A stretch of DNA of 64,000 nt from Chlorella sorokiniana. Taxonomy: Eukaryota; Chlorophyta; Trebouxiophyceae; Chlorellales; Chlorellaceae. A model generated the notes under the pieces. That model had not been told where the DNA came from. It did no database searches and saw only the letters and a list, made by a program, of their open reading frames with translations. Of this stretch, positions 11,774 to 27,156 are shown one piece after another. The stretch lies in the NCBI GenBank assembly GCA_025917655.1, contig CP084612.1:1054001-1118000 (forward strand), written 5' to 3'. Each line of letters opens with the position of its first letter. Within the stretch, counting starts at the first letter, position 1. The translations under genes and the position numbers were made by a program.

Positions 11774-14012
11774 ATGGCCAGTGCGCGGTCTGCTGCACTA
11801 TTGGGCGCCGGCGGTGCGCTGTTGGCGGCAGCGGTGGCAGGCACTCGTGCAGCCCGGTTGCGCCTGCCCGGCATGTTGCGCACCGTGAGCAGCCATGCCA
11901 ACGCCACCAAGGACTGGATCGAGCCACCACCAGCGCAGAAGGTGGGTGCTGCGCTGCATCCAGCTGCTCAACGGGTTGCGCACTGCGCAGCAGGCGGGCG
12001 ACAGCACAGGCCCCAGGCATGAGACTCTTGTGAAACAACAACCAAAACCTGCCTGCCTGCAGATCAAGGTCGCGCTGTGCCAGCTCAGGGTGGGCGCCGA
12101 CAAGGATGCCAACCTGGCCACAGCCCGCAGCGCCATCAACGAGGCCGCCACCGCGGGTGAGAGCGGCGGGCGAGGCCCATCCCCTCTCTTGCCCGCCACC
12201 AGTCAGGAACTCTGCTGCCTGCACCCAGATATTCTCGTATCTCTGCATGTTGCCTGGTGGCCCTCCCAATTGCCTTATCATCACCCGACGCACCGCTGCG
12301 CATTCATCATGCCGCTGCGCATCCTGCGACCTCTCCGTCCACCGTGCTTGCCTCCCATCGTCGCTCGCTGACCGTCGGGTCGGTCGCCTTGGCCCCACCC
12401 TCCCCTGAAACCACCCGCCAGGTGCCGACCTGGTCGTGCTGCCCGAGATGTGGAACTGCCCCTACTCCAACGAATCGTTCCCGGCATACGCGGAGGACGT
12501 GGAGGGGGGCCTCGCCCTCCGCAGACATGCTGTCGGCGGCGGCAGCGCGGAACCGCGTCGTGCTGGTGCGTCGTGCCGCTGCCGCTGTGCTCGTGCTGCG
12601 TGCGCGTGTGTGTGTGCGTTTGTGTGTGCGTATGTGTGCTGTGGTAGCGCGTGCACCTCGAAGATGTGCTGCCTGCCATGCCTGCTGGGGGCTGCGAACA
12701 TGCAGCCTGTCGGTCGCTGCGCTTGGCTGCCGGCAGTCTGGTCCCACTGCGCTGCTGCCCGCCTATGCTTGCAGGTGGGCGGCAGCATCCCAGAGCGCGC
12801 CAACGGCGGCCGCCTGTACAACACGTGCCTCGTGTTTGGCCGCGACGGTCGCCTGCTGGGCCGCCACCGCAAAGTGCGCGGCAGCGCGCGCAGTCCTGCC
12901 ACGGCACTCTGTTGCACAGGCCAGCGGTGCTTCCTGCATGCCCCCAACCCTTCCCTGCCCATGCTGTCCATGCTGCGTCTGCTGTGCGTGCTGTGCATGC
13001 TGTGCGTGCTGCACTTGCAGGTGCACCTGTTTGACATCGACATCCCGGGCAGGATCACGTTCAAGGAGTCGCTGACGCTGACGCCGGGGGAGGGGCCCAC
13101 GGTGGTGGACACAGAGGCGCGCTGCCGCGGCAGCCGCCCGCTGCCTCGCACACGCATGCGGGGACCACGCACATTTCAGCCCAGCCTGCCGGTTTGGCCA
13201 GGCAGTCTTTAAGTCTCTTGCGGCCGCGCAAGCCCCCTCCCCCGACCCTAGTCCAACCCCCGGCATCTCCGCTCTCTGCCTGCAGGTGGGGCGCCTGGGC
13301 ATAGGCATCTGCTATGACATCCGCTTCCCGGAGCTGGCCATGCTGTACGCGGCGCGCGGCGTGCAGCTCATTGTGTACCCCGGTGAGGGGCCCAGGAGGG
13401 CTGCCTGGGGGCGAGGGGTTGCGGCGCCACCGCACCGCCGCGCGTATGCCTGTTGGGCCGCCAGGCACCCCATCACTGGCAGTCGGCGCCCCGTGCGGCT
13501 GGTAGCCACAGCCCCCTTTTGTTGCCCTCCTCTGGTTGCAGGCGCGTTCAACATGACCACGGGCCCCGTGCACTGGGAGCTGCTGCAGCGCGCGCGCGCG
13601 CGTCGACGGCCAGCTGTTTGTGGCCACCTGCTCGCCGGCGCGCAACGAGGGGCCCGGCTACGTCGCGTGGGGGCACTCCACGGCGGTGGGGCCGTTTGCA
13701 GAGATCCTGGCCACCACGGGTGGGTGGCCGGTCAGCGGCTGCCTGGGCACAGCTTGCTGACGCTGGCCTGGGCAGCCGCTTCAGCTTGAGTTGCGCGGCC
13801 CACGGATGCTCCGTGCTCCTGCCTTGCTTGCGGGACACAAAGAAAGCCCCTGACTGCCTGCCCTCCTGTGCTTTGTGCCGCCTGCAGACGAGCAGCCCGG
13901 CATCGTCTACGCCGACATGGATTTTGCGCAGCTGGAGGAGCGGCGGGCCAACATGCCGCTGCGGCAGCAGAAGCGGTCCGACCTCTACTCCCTGCTGGAC
14001 CTCAGCCGGTGA
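11774..14012 (+). CDS. NIT2: nitrilase-family omega-amidase NIT2, probably mitochondrial
   Basis: Predicted omega-amidase that hydrolyses alpha-ketoglutaramate and alpha-ketosuccinamate to the 2-oxoacid and ammonia. The catalytic triad of the carbon-nitrogen hydrolase superfamily is visible: Glu in [17 protein letters not shown] (12.43 kb), Lys in [20 protein letters not shown] (12.86/13.02 kb) and Cys in [20 protein letters not shown] (13.3 kb). VGGSIPER and [17 protein letters not shown] also match plant NIT2-like proteins. The N-terminus [20 protein letters not shown] plus basic residues suggests a transit peptide. Exons: 11774-11941, 12063-12156, 12422-about 12569, 12773 on, 13021-13116, 13286-13382, 13542 on, last ending LYSLLDLSR. 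Frame breaks sit in a G run (12504-12509) and a CG run (13589-13602). The intron after 13116 seems to use a GC donor. TGTAA follows at 14064. Confidence 0.92.
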
Positions 14013-14063
14013 GGAGGGCGGCAGTACCAGCGTGCCGTGATACCAAGGTCAGCCTTGCCTCAG

Positions 14064-14068
14064 TGTAA
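14064..14068 (+). terminator. TGTAA polyadenylation signal of NIT2
   Basis: TGTAA lies 52 bp past the NIT2 stop codon, the normal position and sequence for a chlorophyte poly(A) signal. Confidence 0.5.
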
Positions 14069-14377
14069 CTGCAACAACCATGCTGCCCAGCTAAGGAGGC
14101 GGAGCTGAAGTGCGGGAGCAGGGCCGGCCGCCACCCGCCACCCGCCAGGTCGTCAGACAGGGCAGCGGGTGGAGGCTTGGCGGCCTTCTGCGATGCATAC
14201 TGATGCCGCATTTGCTCACAAAGGTTTCAACTGTCTTAAAGTGTGCTTGGCGCCAAGGGAAAGGCGAGGGCGATCTTTTGGTCGAAGCGCTTCACGCCCA
14301 GCAGGCAGACAATCCTGGCAGCACCTGCACCCCTCGCATGGTCTGGCATTCATTTGTGTTGGGCGTGTACGTCAAAT

Positions 14378-16151
14378 ATGGACCAATTCAGCGCTCACGC
14401 TGTCGCCGCCCCTGCGTCTAGCAAAACACGTCCGCCGGCGGCGCGAGATAGGCTAGCGGGAAGACTATGCGTTGTGGGAGGTATGCTGGCGATTCGCAGG
14501 GGCAATGTGGCAGGGTTGGTCATGTGCGGCAGCCTTTGGCAGCGGCGGCCGCCAAAGGTAGCGAGGATGGCAGCTTGGCTTGGCTGCCTTGTTCAATCCC
14601 TTCCCTTTCTTGCCGCACGGTGCGACAGGTGCTAGCGGCATCGTTGGCAGCGGCATTACCCGGCAGCTGCTCATGGAGGGCGCTAAGGTTGTGGCGCTGC
14701 TGCGCTCCGCCGACCAGACGGACGGCTTGCTGCGGGACTGCCAGGGTGGGTGCTGCGGGCAGCAGGCTCGGGGCTGGCAGCTGGTCGGCTGGGCCTCACT
14801 TTCTGGATGGGGACATGCAGCTATCCAGCTGGTTGGGCCTGCAGGCAGTGCGCCATCGGCTGCCATGGCAGCCTGGCATGCCGCCCTCCTTCCTCCTGCG
14901 CCCCTCGGGCGGCACCCGGCGCTCCCCATGCGCCGCCCCTCTCGCCGCCGCAGGCGCCCCGTGGAGAACCTGTACCCCCTGGTGGTGGCGGACGTGAGCA
15001 AGGAGGACCAGTGCGCCGCGTTTGTGGAGGAGGTGGTGCGGCTGCACGGCCCCATCGACCACGCCGTCTCCTGCTTCGGCGCGTGGTGGCAGGGAGGTGA
15101 GCGCCGCCGCCGCGCCGTGCAGCTCGCCTCGGCTGCGTCGCGGCTGTCGGCGTCGCGCTCGGCCGTCCACTCAGCCTGCCTGTCCTGAATGGTGCACCCT
15201 TCGGACGACCCCCCCCACTCCCCCCACCCCCCACACACACACACACCACACACACACACACCTCTGCGATGCACCTCTGCCTGCTGGCAGGCCTGTTGAC
15301 GGAGCAGAGCTACGAGGAGTTCAGCCGCGTGATTGCCAACTTTGCGGGGTCGCACTTCACCTTCTCCAAATACGTGCTGCCCGCCATGCGCCCCACCGAC
15401 TCCTCCTCCATGCTCTACATCACGGGCGGCGTGGGTGGGTGCCGCCGCGCCTGACCAAGCGTGCACGGCCGGCAAGGGCACCCAGTGCTGCCACTGCTCC
15501 GCAACAAGGCTGGGCCTCCTCCTTGCATCGCACAGGTCCTGCCGCATCGGTTGCCGTACGGGAGGCTGAACCGATGCTCCTGCCATTTCTAACGGAATGA
15601 ATGACCCCCTGGCCCCCAACACACACATGCTGTGCGGTTCAGGCAAGCGCGTGCTGAGCGCGGACAGCGGGCTGGCTTCAGTGGGCGGCGCTGCGCTGTT
15701 TGGCATCGTGCGCGCGGCGCAGGCGCAGTACGCAGGCGTTCCGCCTCGAATCAACGAGCTGCGCATCTATGCCTTGGTCACGCGGCACGGAGGTGTGCTG
15801 GGGCGTGCGGCTGGACGGCTGCAGCTGCGGCAATGCTGCCGCAGGGGGCTGGGCCGCGTGCCGCCTTTCCGCTTCCACCGACCTCCTACAACCCGCAGCA
15901 TTTGGCCCCAACATGGCTCAGCTGTGGCATACTGCCTCGCCTCGTTTCCAGCGGTCGGTTGGCCCCGCTGCACCCGCCCCTCCCGCAGAGCTGCCTCGCA
16001 CACAGTCGACCATCGTACACGGCCTGCGTGCGCACTCCAACCGCAAGGTGGGCAACCTGGCGGCCGAGGCGCTGGCGGGGCTGCCCCCAACGAGCTGCTG
16101 GAGGTGACGTCGGAGCGGCTGGACGGCGTCATGCTCATGGTGGGGGACTAG
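14378..16151 (+). CDS. atypical short-chain dehydrogenase/reductase
   Basis: A Rossmann-fold SDR protein. Exons: 14378-14480 (MDQFSAHAVAAP to GRLCVVG), 14629-14745, 14954-15096, 15291-15434, 15643-15792 and 15989-16151. The first two join to LCVVGGASGIVGSGI, the glycine-rich nucleotide-binding loop, followed by LLMEGAKVVALLRSADQTDG. Then come YPLVVADVSKEDQCAAFVEE, HGPIDHAVSCFGAWWQGG and SSSMLYITGGVGKRVLSADS. The usual catalytic YxxxK is not seen: the matching stretch reads GLASVGGAALFGIVRAAQ. It may therefore be a non-catalytic or differently catalytic SDR. The C-terminus is NELLEVTSERLDGVMLMVGD. One C appears to be missing from the run 16084-16088. The substrate is unknown; no clear transit peptide is seen. 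Confidence 0.8.
15210..15262 (+). repeat. C-run and (CA)n microsatellite in an SDR intron
   Basis: C tracts run into about 20 CA dinucleotides between the donor at 15097 and the acceptor at 15290. Confidence 0.85.
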
Positions 16152-16847
16152 GGTGGCGGCTGCGGCGGCTGTCGATGGGCGGCTGTAGCTGCTGGCGCCC
16201 TCGACGTCTGCCAAGAGCATGCCATGAATGCTGGAGAGGTTGTGCGGCGGGAGCAGGGCAAGTGGCAGGCCTGCCGAGCCGGAAATGATGCAACGGATCA
16301 GCTTGCAAAGAAGCAGTTGCTTCAACACTTTTCTCTTTCATCTGAACTCCCAGTGATTTCATTGAGCGTTAAGAATGCAGAAGTTGCGCTTGCCGGCTGC
16401 CCTTGAACCTGTTCTTGCCAGTACCCTAGCCTGCTGCTGCCGCGGCATGTAAGCTCGAAGGTGCAGCACATGCAGCGGCGGCGCTGCCTGCTCCCGCTTC
16501 TCTCCCAGCGGTGCCTGCTGCAACTCAGGACAGGCGTGCCTGTCAGGCTTCTGGCAGGCCTGTTACATGCAGGACCGCCGCCCTGCAGAGCGCAGGGCGG
16601 GGCAGACCCCGGACACAACATGCCAGTCCAGAGCGGCGGCGGGTGTAGGCGCACAGCAGCACGCCAGCCAGACCGCAAGAAGGTGGGGACGCGCGGGCCG
16701 ACAGCCAACACGCAAGCACGCCAGGGCACTGCCCGCTGCTGTCTGCAGGACCCAGCCCGCAAGCCAGCCAGCGGCGCGGCAGCACAGCCTCCTCGCTCTC
16801 GCTTGCAGGCTGCGTGCTGCGTGCCTCTGGCTGGCTCAGCTGCCGCC
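16152..16847. other. intergenic between convergent SDR and RPS12 genes
   Basis: These are the 3' flanks of a plus-strand gene and a minus-strand gene. A TGTAA occurs on the plus strand near 16447 and on the minus strand near 16563, which could end the two transcripts. No coding exon is supported. Confidence 0.45.
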
Positions 16848-17798
16848 CTAGCGGCTCTTCAGGTACTCCTGCAGCACCGCCAGGCCCTCAGTCTCCTCGC
16901 CGTAGTCGGTGACTACGGCGCAGGAGCACTTGACGACCTGCGGCGGGCGGGGCAGAGGGTAGGGGAGGTTTGAGCAGCAGAGCGGGTGGTGGGAGGGGTG
17001 GGGGAGGCACCAGCCAGGAGGACGGCGAGGGGGGCCACCAGCGAGGAGGGGGCACACCAGGCGCGGGCCGCGGTGGAAGGACCAGCAGCGGGCGCGACCA
17101 GCGGCCTGCCCGCGCCCAACACCGGGGCGGGGTGCGCCGCACCTTGCGCGCCTCGCCCTCCGAGTCGATCTTGCAGAGGCCCGCCCACTGGCCGAGCGTC
17201 TGCTGCTCCGGCACAGAGATCAGGTTGACGCTCTGCTCGGCGCACAGGGCCTCGATCAGCTTCTTGTAGTCGGGCTGGTTGCAGTCGTCCGCCAGGATGG
17301 CCAGCTGGGGGAAGGAAAGGGTGTGTGTGGGTGTGTGAAGTGTATGTGGGGGAGGGGGGCACCATCAGCGACACCCGGCGTTGCTACGGTAGCGGCTGCG
17401 GCTGGTGGCCGAAAGCGTGGCCCCGTTCCATTCCGTCACAGCGCATCACAGCCAGCGCTGGGGCGCTGCATGCGGGAGGGGGTCACCTGGGCCTGGCCGC
17501 GCTCGATGGCGCGGGCCGACTCGTGCAGGCCGCGCGCCAGGCCGTCGTGCGCCAGCGCCTTCTTCATCACCACCTGGATGGCGGTGTTGAGGTCCATGGG
17601 CTCGCCGGGGGCGGCGGCCGCGGGGGCCTCCTGCACAGACTTAGGGCTCTCCCCTCTGCGCGGCGGGGGAGGCAGAGGGGCGGGGTGAGTGGCGCTCTCG
17701 GCACCACTGCAGGACGGAGCTGGTGGGATGTGCGGTGGGGCCCAGCCGCTGCATGGACGCGAGGTGAGACTCTGGTGGGCGACGCACCCGTCAGACAT
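16848..17798 (-). CDS. RPS12: 40S ribosomal protein S12 (eS12)
   Basis: Cytosolic small-subunit ribosomal protein of about 143 residues. Exon 1 is tiny (ATG at 17798, MSDG) and ends at a GTGCGT donor. Exon 2 begins [10 protein letters not shown], and the next exons give [57 protein letters not shown] and [20 protein letters not shown]. The last exon reads [20 protein letters not shown] and LQEYLKSR. All are highly characteristic of eS12, and the length is normal. No frame break is visible. A first intron directly after the start codon is common in ribosomal protein genes. The gene is divergent to the SRPK gene, 565 bp away. Confidence 0.95.
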
Positions 17799-18362
17799 GA
17801 TGGTCCTCGACAGGCGAACTGTCTCCCTGTGTCTTCTTCCTTCGAGAAGAGCCTGCAGCACGACGACAGCGGCGGCGGTCAGAGCGGGCGCCACCCCACG
17901 GACGTCGGCAGCATTCCTCGGTTGTCAGAGCAGCCCCTTTGTCGATACGCAAGTGACTGGCGGTTGCTGCACACGCGATGCTGCGCTGCCCAGCACAGGT
18001 CGTGACCATGCAGGACTGCATGCAGGCAGAGCCTGAGGGTCGCCCACCTGGCTTGTCACAACCAGAGCTTGCTTTGCAAGAGGCAGAGACAGGCCTGGCG
18101 CGGTGCTAAAACGACCATGCCCAGGGTCTTCATGAAGACCGCTCCAGGTGTCCCCCGCCGCCCTCCTTGCCCGGCTTTCATCACAAGCTGTGCAATATTG
18201 CCTGCCTGTTGCTCAATATACCTTCCCAAATTCGGGTGCCAGGCGCTTCTCAAGTGGCTTGTAGGGCCTTCTTCTCACGCATCACTGCCTCCTACGCTGC
18301 TGTCACCGCTGGCTGCGCTGACAAAGTGTACGCATAGGCCTTGCGAAGGGCTGTAGCCCAGT

Positions 18363-22802
<4,440 letters not shown>

Positions 22803-23257
22803 CTACGCAAACCTTTTGCGCGCACGTGTGCTTGTTTACGCCTTCTCTCATTGCACTGCTGCTGCCTGCCCCCATGTTTGCTTAACGTCGATCATAAATC
22901 GTTCTCTCTTCATTCCTTCCTCTCGCCTACCGCTCATTCCGCTCCCCCAAATGCCATGGATCAACGCGCCTGAGCACTCTCTCATCCCAACTGCGCTTTT
23001 GACCTACGATGCCCTGCTGACCTTCACTCTCCCTACTTTGTGAACTGTACGCACACCCTGACACCGTGCTGTGGCGCACCATGCTGTAATGGAGGCCTCT
23101 TGCAGAGGACCTGCTGCTGGGGGAGGTTCCCTGCTGGCGCTGGCGGGTGGGTGAGCTGGCTGCGGCGCACAGCGGCGCAGCGTTTGGAGGCCCGCACCCA
23201 AGCCTGTTGCACGTATTCCTTGCCATTCTTCTTTAAAAGCTCTAGTTGACCGAAATC
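22803..23257. other. intergenic, SRPK to UCH37
   Basis: This holds the SRPK 3' UTR and the UCH37 promoter. It is AT-richer than the flanking genes, with pyrimidine-rich stretches around 22.86-23.04 kb. No gene is seen. Confidence 0.5.
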
Positions 23258-25391
23258 ATGGGCGACTGGTGCACAATAGAGAGCGACCCGGGCTGTTTCT
23301 CGGAGTTGATTGAGCGCATGGGTGTCGTTGGCGTTCAGGTGAGTCTTGACAAAGTCTTAAATTCGTTGTACATGTGGCAACACACTTCGCGTGGGTGATC
23401 ATTGATGCAGTTCGTCCGCCTCACGGGCTGTGCCGTCTGATCGCAGATGGAGGAGCTCTGGTCGCTGGATGACGACAGTTTAAACTCTCTCAAGTGCGCA
23501 AAGACATTGGCGACCCGCTGCTGCGTCCCCGCCGCCAGTGGTCCCGTCACCGTCTCATTGCCTTGCTCCCTGATGCAGGCCGATCTATGGACTCATATTT
23601 CTCTTCAAATGGCAGAAGGAGGACGACAGCCGGCCCGTGGCTTCCGACTTTGAGGAAAAGGGCGTGTTTTTTGCGGCCCAGGTTATCCAGAACGCGTGTG
23701 CGACGCAGGTGGGCTGCCGCTGCACCTCGCTCGGCATGCAGCCGCCCAGCTGAGCAGCATCAATGACCTGCGGCCGCCATGCGCATGCATGTGGGTCGCG
23801 CATGTGTCCACACTGGCTGCGCGCTGCAGGCCATTGTGAGCGTGCTGATGAACCGTCCCGACCTCAACATTGGGCCCGAGCTGGACGCAGCTGCGCGATT
23901 TTACCAGCGGCTTCCCGCCAGACATGAAGGGTGCGCTTGGCTTGACACGTACCGAACAACGGCGGCCGTGAGGGAGCTGCATGCCTTTGGGCCTGCCGTC
24001 GGGCAGGCGTGGCGGCGTGCTGCAGGCCAGCATGGCGGGGAGCCTGTGTTGTGCCACCCCCCGCTGGCTGCCCGCTCGGCTGGCCCGGCCATGCCCTTCC
24101 CGCCGACGGCTCTCCCTCCCAGCGCAGGCCTGGCCATCGGCAACAGCGACACCATCCGGTCCGTGCACAACTCCTTCTCGCCGCCGCAGCCGCTCATCCC
24201 GGAAGAGGCGAGCGACGAGAAGGGCGAGGCCTTCCACTTCATCGCTTACGTGCCCGTGGGGTGGGTGGGTGGCTCTCAGCGGTTGCGAGGGGCCGGGAGC
24301 GCGGTTCCAGCAAGCACCGTCACGTGCACTTTGGTGCAGCATGCTGCTGGGTGGCAGGCAATCTGAGGGCCTAGCAGGCTCACTCCCTCTGCCTGCTTGC
24401 CCTCGTCCCCCGCTGCAGCGGCTGCCTCTACGAGCTGGATGGGCTGAAGCCGGGACCCATCAAGCTGGCAGACTGCACAGAGGTGGGAGCCGGGCGACAC
24501 CATGCACCGTTCTTGCGCGGCGCAGCTCAACCCTGTGGGGCACGCTCCTGGAGGCACCTGCTTGTGCCCGCTCCCGCCAGCCTGCGCCAGCTCAGCCCAA
24601 AGTGCCTGCCCGCCTGCAGGCCGACTGGCTGCCCAAGGCGGCGGCAGCCATCACAGAGCGGATCGGGCGATACGCAGCCAACGAGGTCAAGGTGCGCGGC
24701 CGGGCCGCGGCGGCTGCGCTGGCTCAGCGGCAGCAGCGGCGCCTGCGCGGCCCGCTGCAGGCCGGGCGGCCCCTGCAGGCGTGCCAGGTTCACCCTTGAA
24801 CGGGTCCGGCTCCGCGTTGCGTGCTTGCTGCCGCAGTTCAACCTGATGGCATGCATCGAGGACAGGCGGCAGAAGTACGGGCGGGAGCTGGCGGCGCAGC
24901 GGCACCTGCAGGCCTGCATACGCGCCAGGCTGGGCAACAGCGCGCCGCCGGACGCGCCGGGGGCGGCGGCGACGAGCCGCCGCTGCCGGGTGACCCAGAC
25001 ACGCTTGCGGCGCGCCTCTCCGAGAGCGAGGCTGAGGCGGCACGGTGCGTGGCGCCCTGCACAACAGCCGGACCTGTGTGCTTTGCTAAAATGTGCTGCT
25101 GCAGCGCAGGCACAGCGCCGCAAGACTTGGCCGAGGACGCGACTTGGAAGGAACACCTCCCCTCTGCTGCCCTGCTGCAGGCTGGAAGCGCAGCTGGCGA
25201 TGGAGGAGGAGCGGCGGGCGCGGTGGCGCGATGAAAATGTGCGCCGCCGCACAGACTACATCCCCTTTGCATTCCAGCTGCTGTCGGCGCTGGCTGAGCG
25301 CGGCCAGCTGGCGCCGCTCGTGGAGAAGGCGCAGGAGGCGCACCTGGCCAAGCAGCAGCAGCAGCGGCAGGCGGCGAGCGCGGGCGGTTGA
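23258..25391 (+). CDS. UCHL5: ubiquitin C-terminal hydrolase UCH37/UCHL5-like
   Basis: Cysteine-protease deubiquitinase (peptidase C12) that in other eukaryotes docks on the proteasome or INO80. It starts [20 protein letters not shown] and continues [20 protein letters not shown]. The active site is clear: oxyanion Gln and nucleophile Cys in [16 protein letters not shown] (23.67-23.83 kb), His in [13 protein letters not shown] and Asp in [20 protein letters not shown]. The C-terminal UCH37 helices are present ([20 protein letters not shown] and [20 protein letters not shown]), ending in a Gln/Ala-rich tail [13 protein letters not shown]. Length, about 330 residues, fits the family. An extra G at 23887 interrupts [18 protein letters not shown]; removing it gives the expected family sequence. 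Confidence 0.93.
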
Positions 25392-25704
25392 TAGGATTGC
25401 TGCGCCGGGGGCTGCCTCGCATGGCCTGCCACCAGCTGGCTGCTGTATCGAGTGAATGTTCCATCTCACATGCTGGTACCAAGGGCCAGGCAGTCACGAG
25501 AAGTGAGGAGGCAGAATCACAGATGCAAGCACAGAAAGAGATGAGCGGGAGGGCAGAGCGCAGGAGCGAAAGGAGGGATGCAGGGTTGGAACATGGATCG
25601 CCAGCGGCGGGAGGGCGGCTGTGGTGCACAGCTGGTACAGCTGTCACCCGGCCAACCTGTACATTGTGCTACAAACTTGCTACCTAGGACATTAGTAGCT
25701 CAGT

Positions 25705-26787
25705 TCATGGGCTGAGCGCTGTGGCGCTGCAGCCGCCGCTGGCCTGCTGCGGCGCCAGCTGCAGCTGCGTGAACATCTCTGCCGCCTGCTGCTCATCCAG
25801 CAGCGTGCGGGAGCTCTTGCGCGGCATGGGCGGGCTGACCAGCTCTGCCTCGAAGCGCTTCCGGCTGCAGCCTGCAAGCTGCTGCGCCGGCAGGCCCAGG
25901 ATGCCCCCAGGCGTGTCAAGTGACCGGCGCATGATGGGCGGCCCAGCAGCCGCTGCCACTGCGCCATTCAGGGAGCGCTTCACCCTGCGGGCACCATGAG
26001 GGCTGGGCAACCGAGTGAAACAGCTTGTTGCATCATCCAGGCAAGAGGCGTCACAAGCTACCCCTGCGAGCACGCACCTGACCCGCACAAGTGGCCTGCT
26101 GCCCCTCCTGCCCACTCGTTCTGGCGGGCAGGACTGCACGCGATCTGCCGCCAGCGCTGCAGCCGCTGCCCAGGGGACCTGGGCGGGCGAGCCATCGGCA
26201 GTGGGTTTGCGGTGCACGGCGGGCGGCGCCGCAGCCTGACCAGCCTGGTGGGCACACAGCGGTGTGCAGCCTGGCAGCGCATCGTCCGGCGCTGCAAACG
26301 GATCGAAGCGACTGCTGCTGTGGCGCTGGGGGAGGTGTGCTGCAGGCGTGACGGGCAGCTGACGGGCGGGGCGGCCCAGTCGGTGCCGCTCCCCAGCGGT
26401 GTGCGCCGCACGTCAAGTGTTAGCAGCCTGGTTGGCAGATTGAATCGCTGCGAGGGGCCCTTTCCATCTGCAGGCAGTTCCAGGCCAGCAGAAGGCCCTG
26501 GCTTGAGCAGCCCGGCTGCACATGGGCGCACAGAGAGGGTTAGGGCGCCCTCCAAGTTGACCGCCTCGCGGGTGGCTGCCAACCAACGCATTCCCTGGAT
26601 TTTTCGGCCATCAGAGCGTGACAGCCGTATCTGGCATCCAGAATGCATGCTGCTGTGGCAGGGCTGTGCAGTTGGTGGCAGGGGGCGCGATGAAGAGCAC
26701 CCCTGCACTCTGTCACCACCTGTCGCTGCCTGCCCCTGGCGCACGAGGCTCACCTTCATTTTCCTTGTCCGTCCGTGGCTCCTGCAT
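25705..26787 (-). CDS. hypothetical protein, weakly supported
   Basis: I do not recognise this gene. The proposed start (26787) gives MQEPRTDKENE and runs straight into a GTGAGC donor. A middle exon (about 26347-26070) would read FDPFAAPDDALPG and later VHRKPTADGSPAQVPWAAAA before a GTGCGT donor. The last exon, after an acceptor at about 25990, gives VKRSLNGAVAAAAGPPIMRR, SLDTPGGILGLPAQQLAG, SRKRFEAELVSPPMPRKSSR and TLLDEQQAAEMFTQLQLAPQ. The Ser/Arg/Pro-rich character would suit a small nuclear or cell-cycle phosphoprotein, but that is a guess. It is divergent from SCC2 with 370 bp between starts. Confidence 0.35.
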
Positions 26788-27156
26788 GCTCAAATCGCTG
26801 GATGCATGGCCGGCCTCCCGGCAAACTGACAACCGCCCTGCAAGTAGCGGTGCTGGGGGCGCGGCAGACTCTGCAACCGCTGCAATCGGACCTTTCGATG
26901 GACAATGTAGGCAATGGACGGACGGTGCTCTGCAACGGCCCCGGTAAAATTGCCCCGGCGCGCCTCGTCAGCACCCAATTCTCCTTTGCTGTTTCTTGGT
27001 GTCTGCAACGCCTTGCGATCGTGTTTGATACATCAACTATTACTGCCAGCACGCAGGGGAAGTTCCCTTTTCAAGGGCCTGACATTGCAACATGGCAACG
27101 GGCAGCGCTTTTATGCCGGTTCCCTTTTGATAACCGCTGCACGACACTGACACGAC

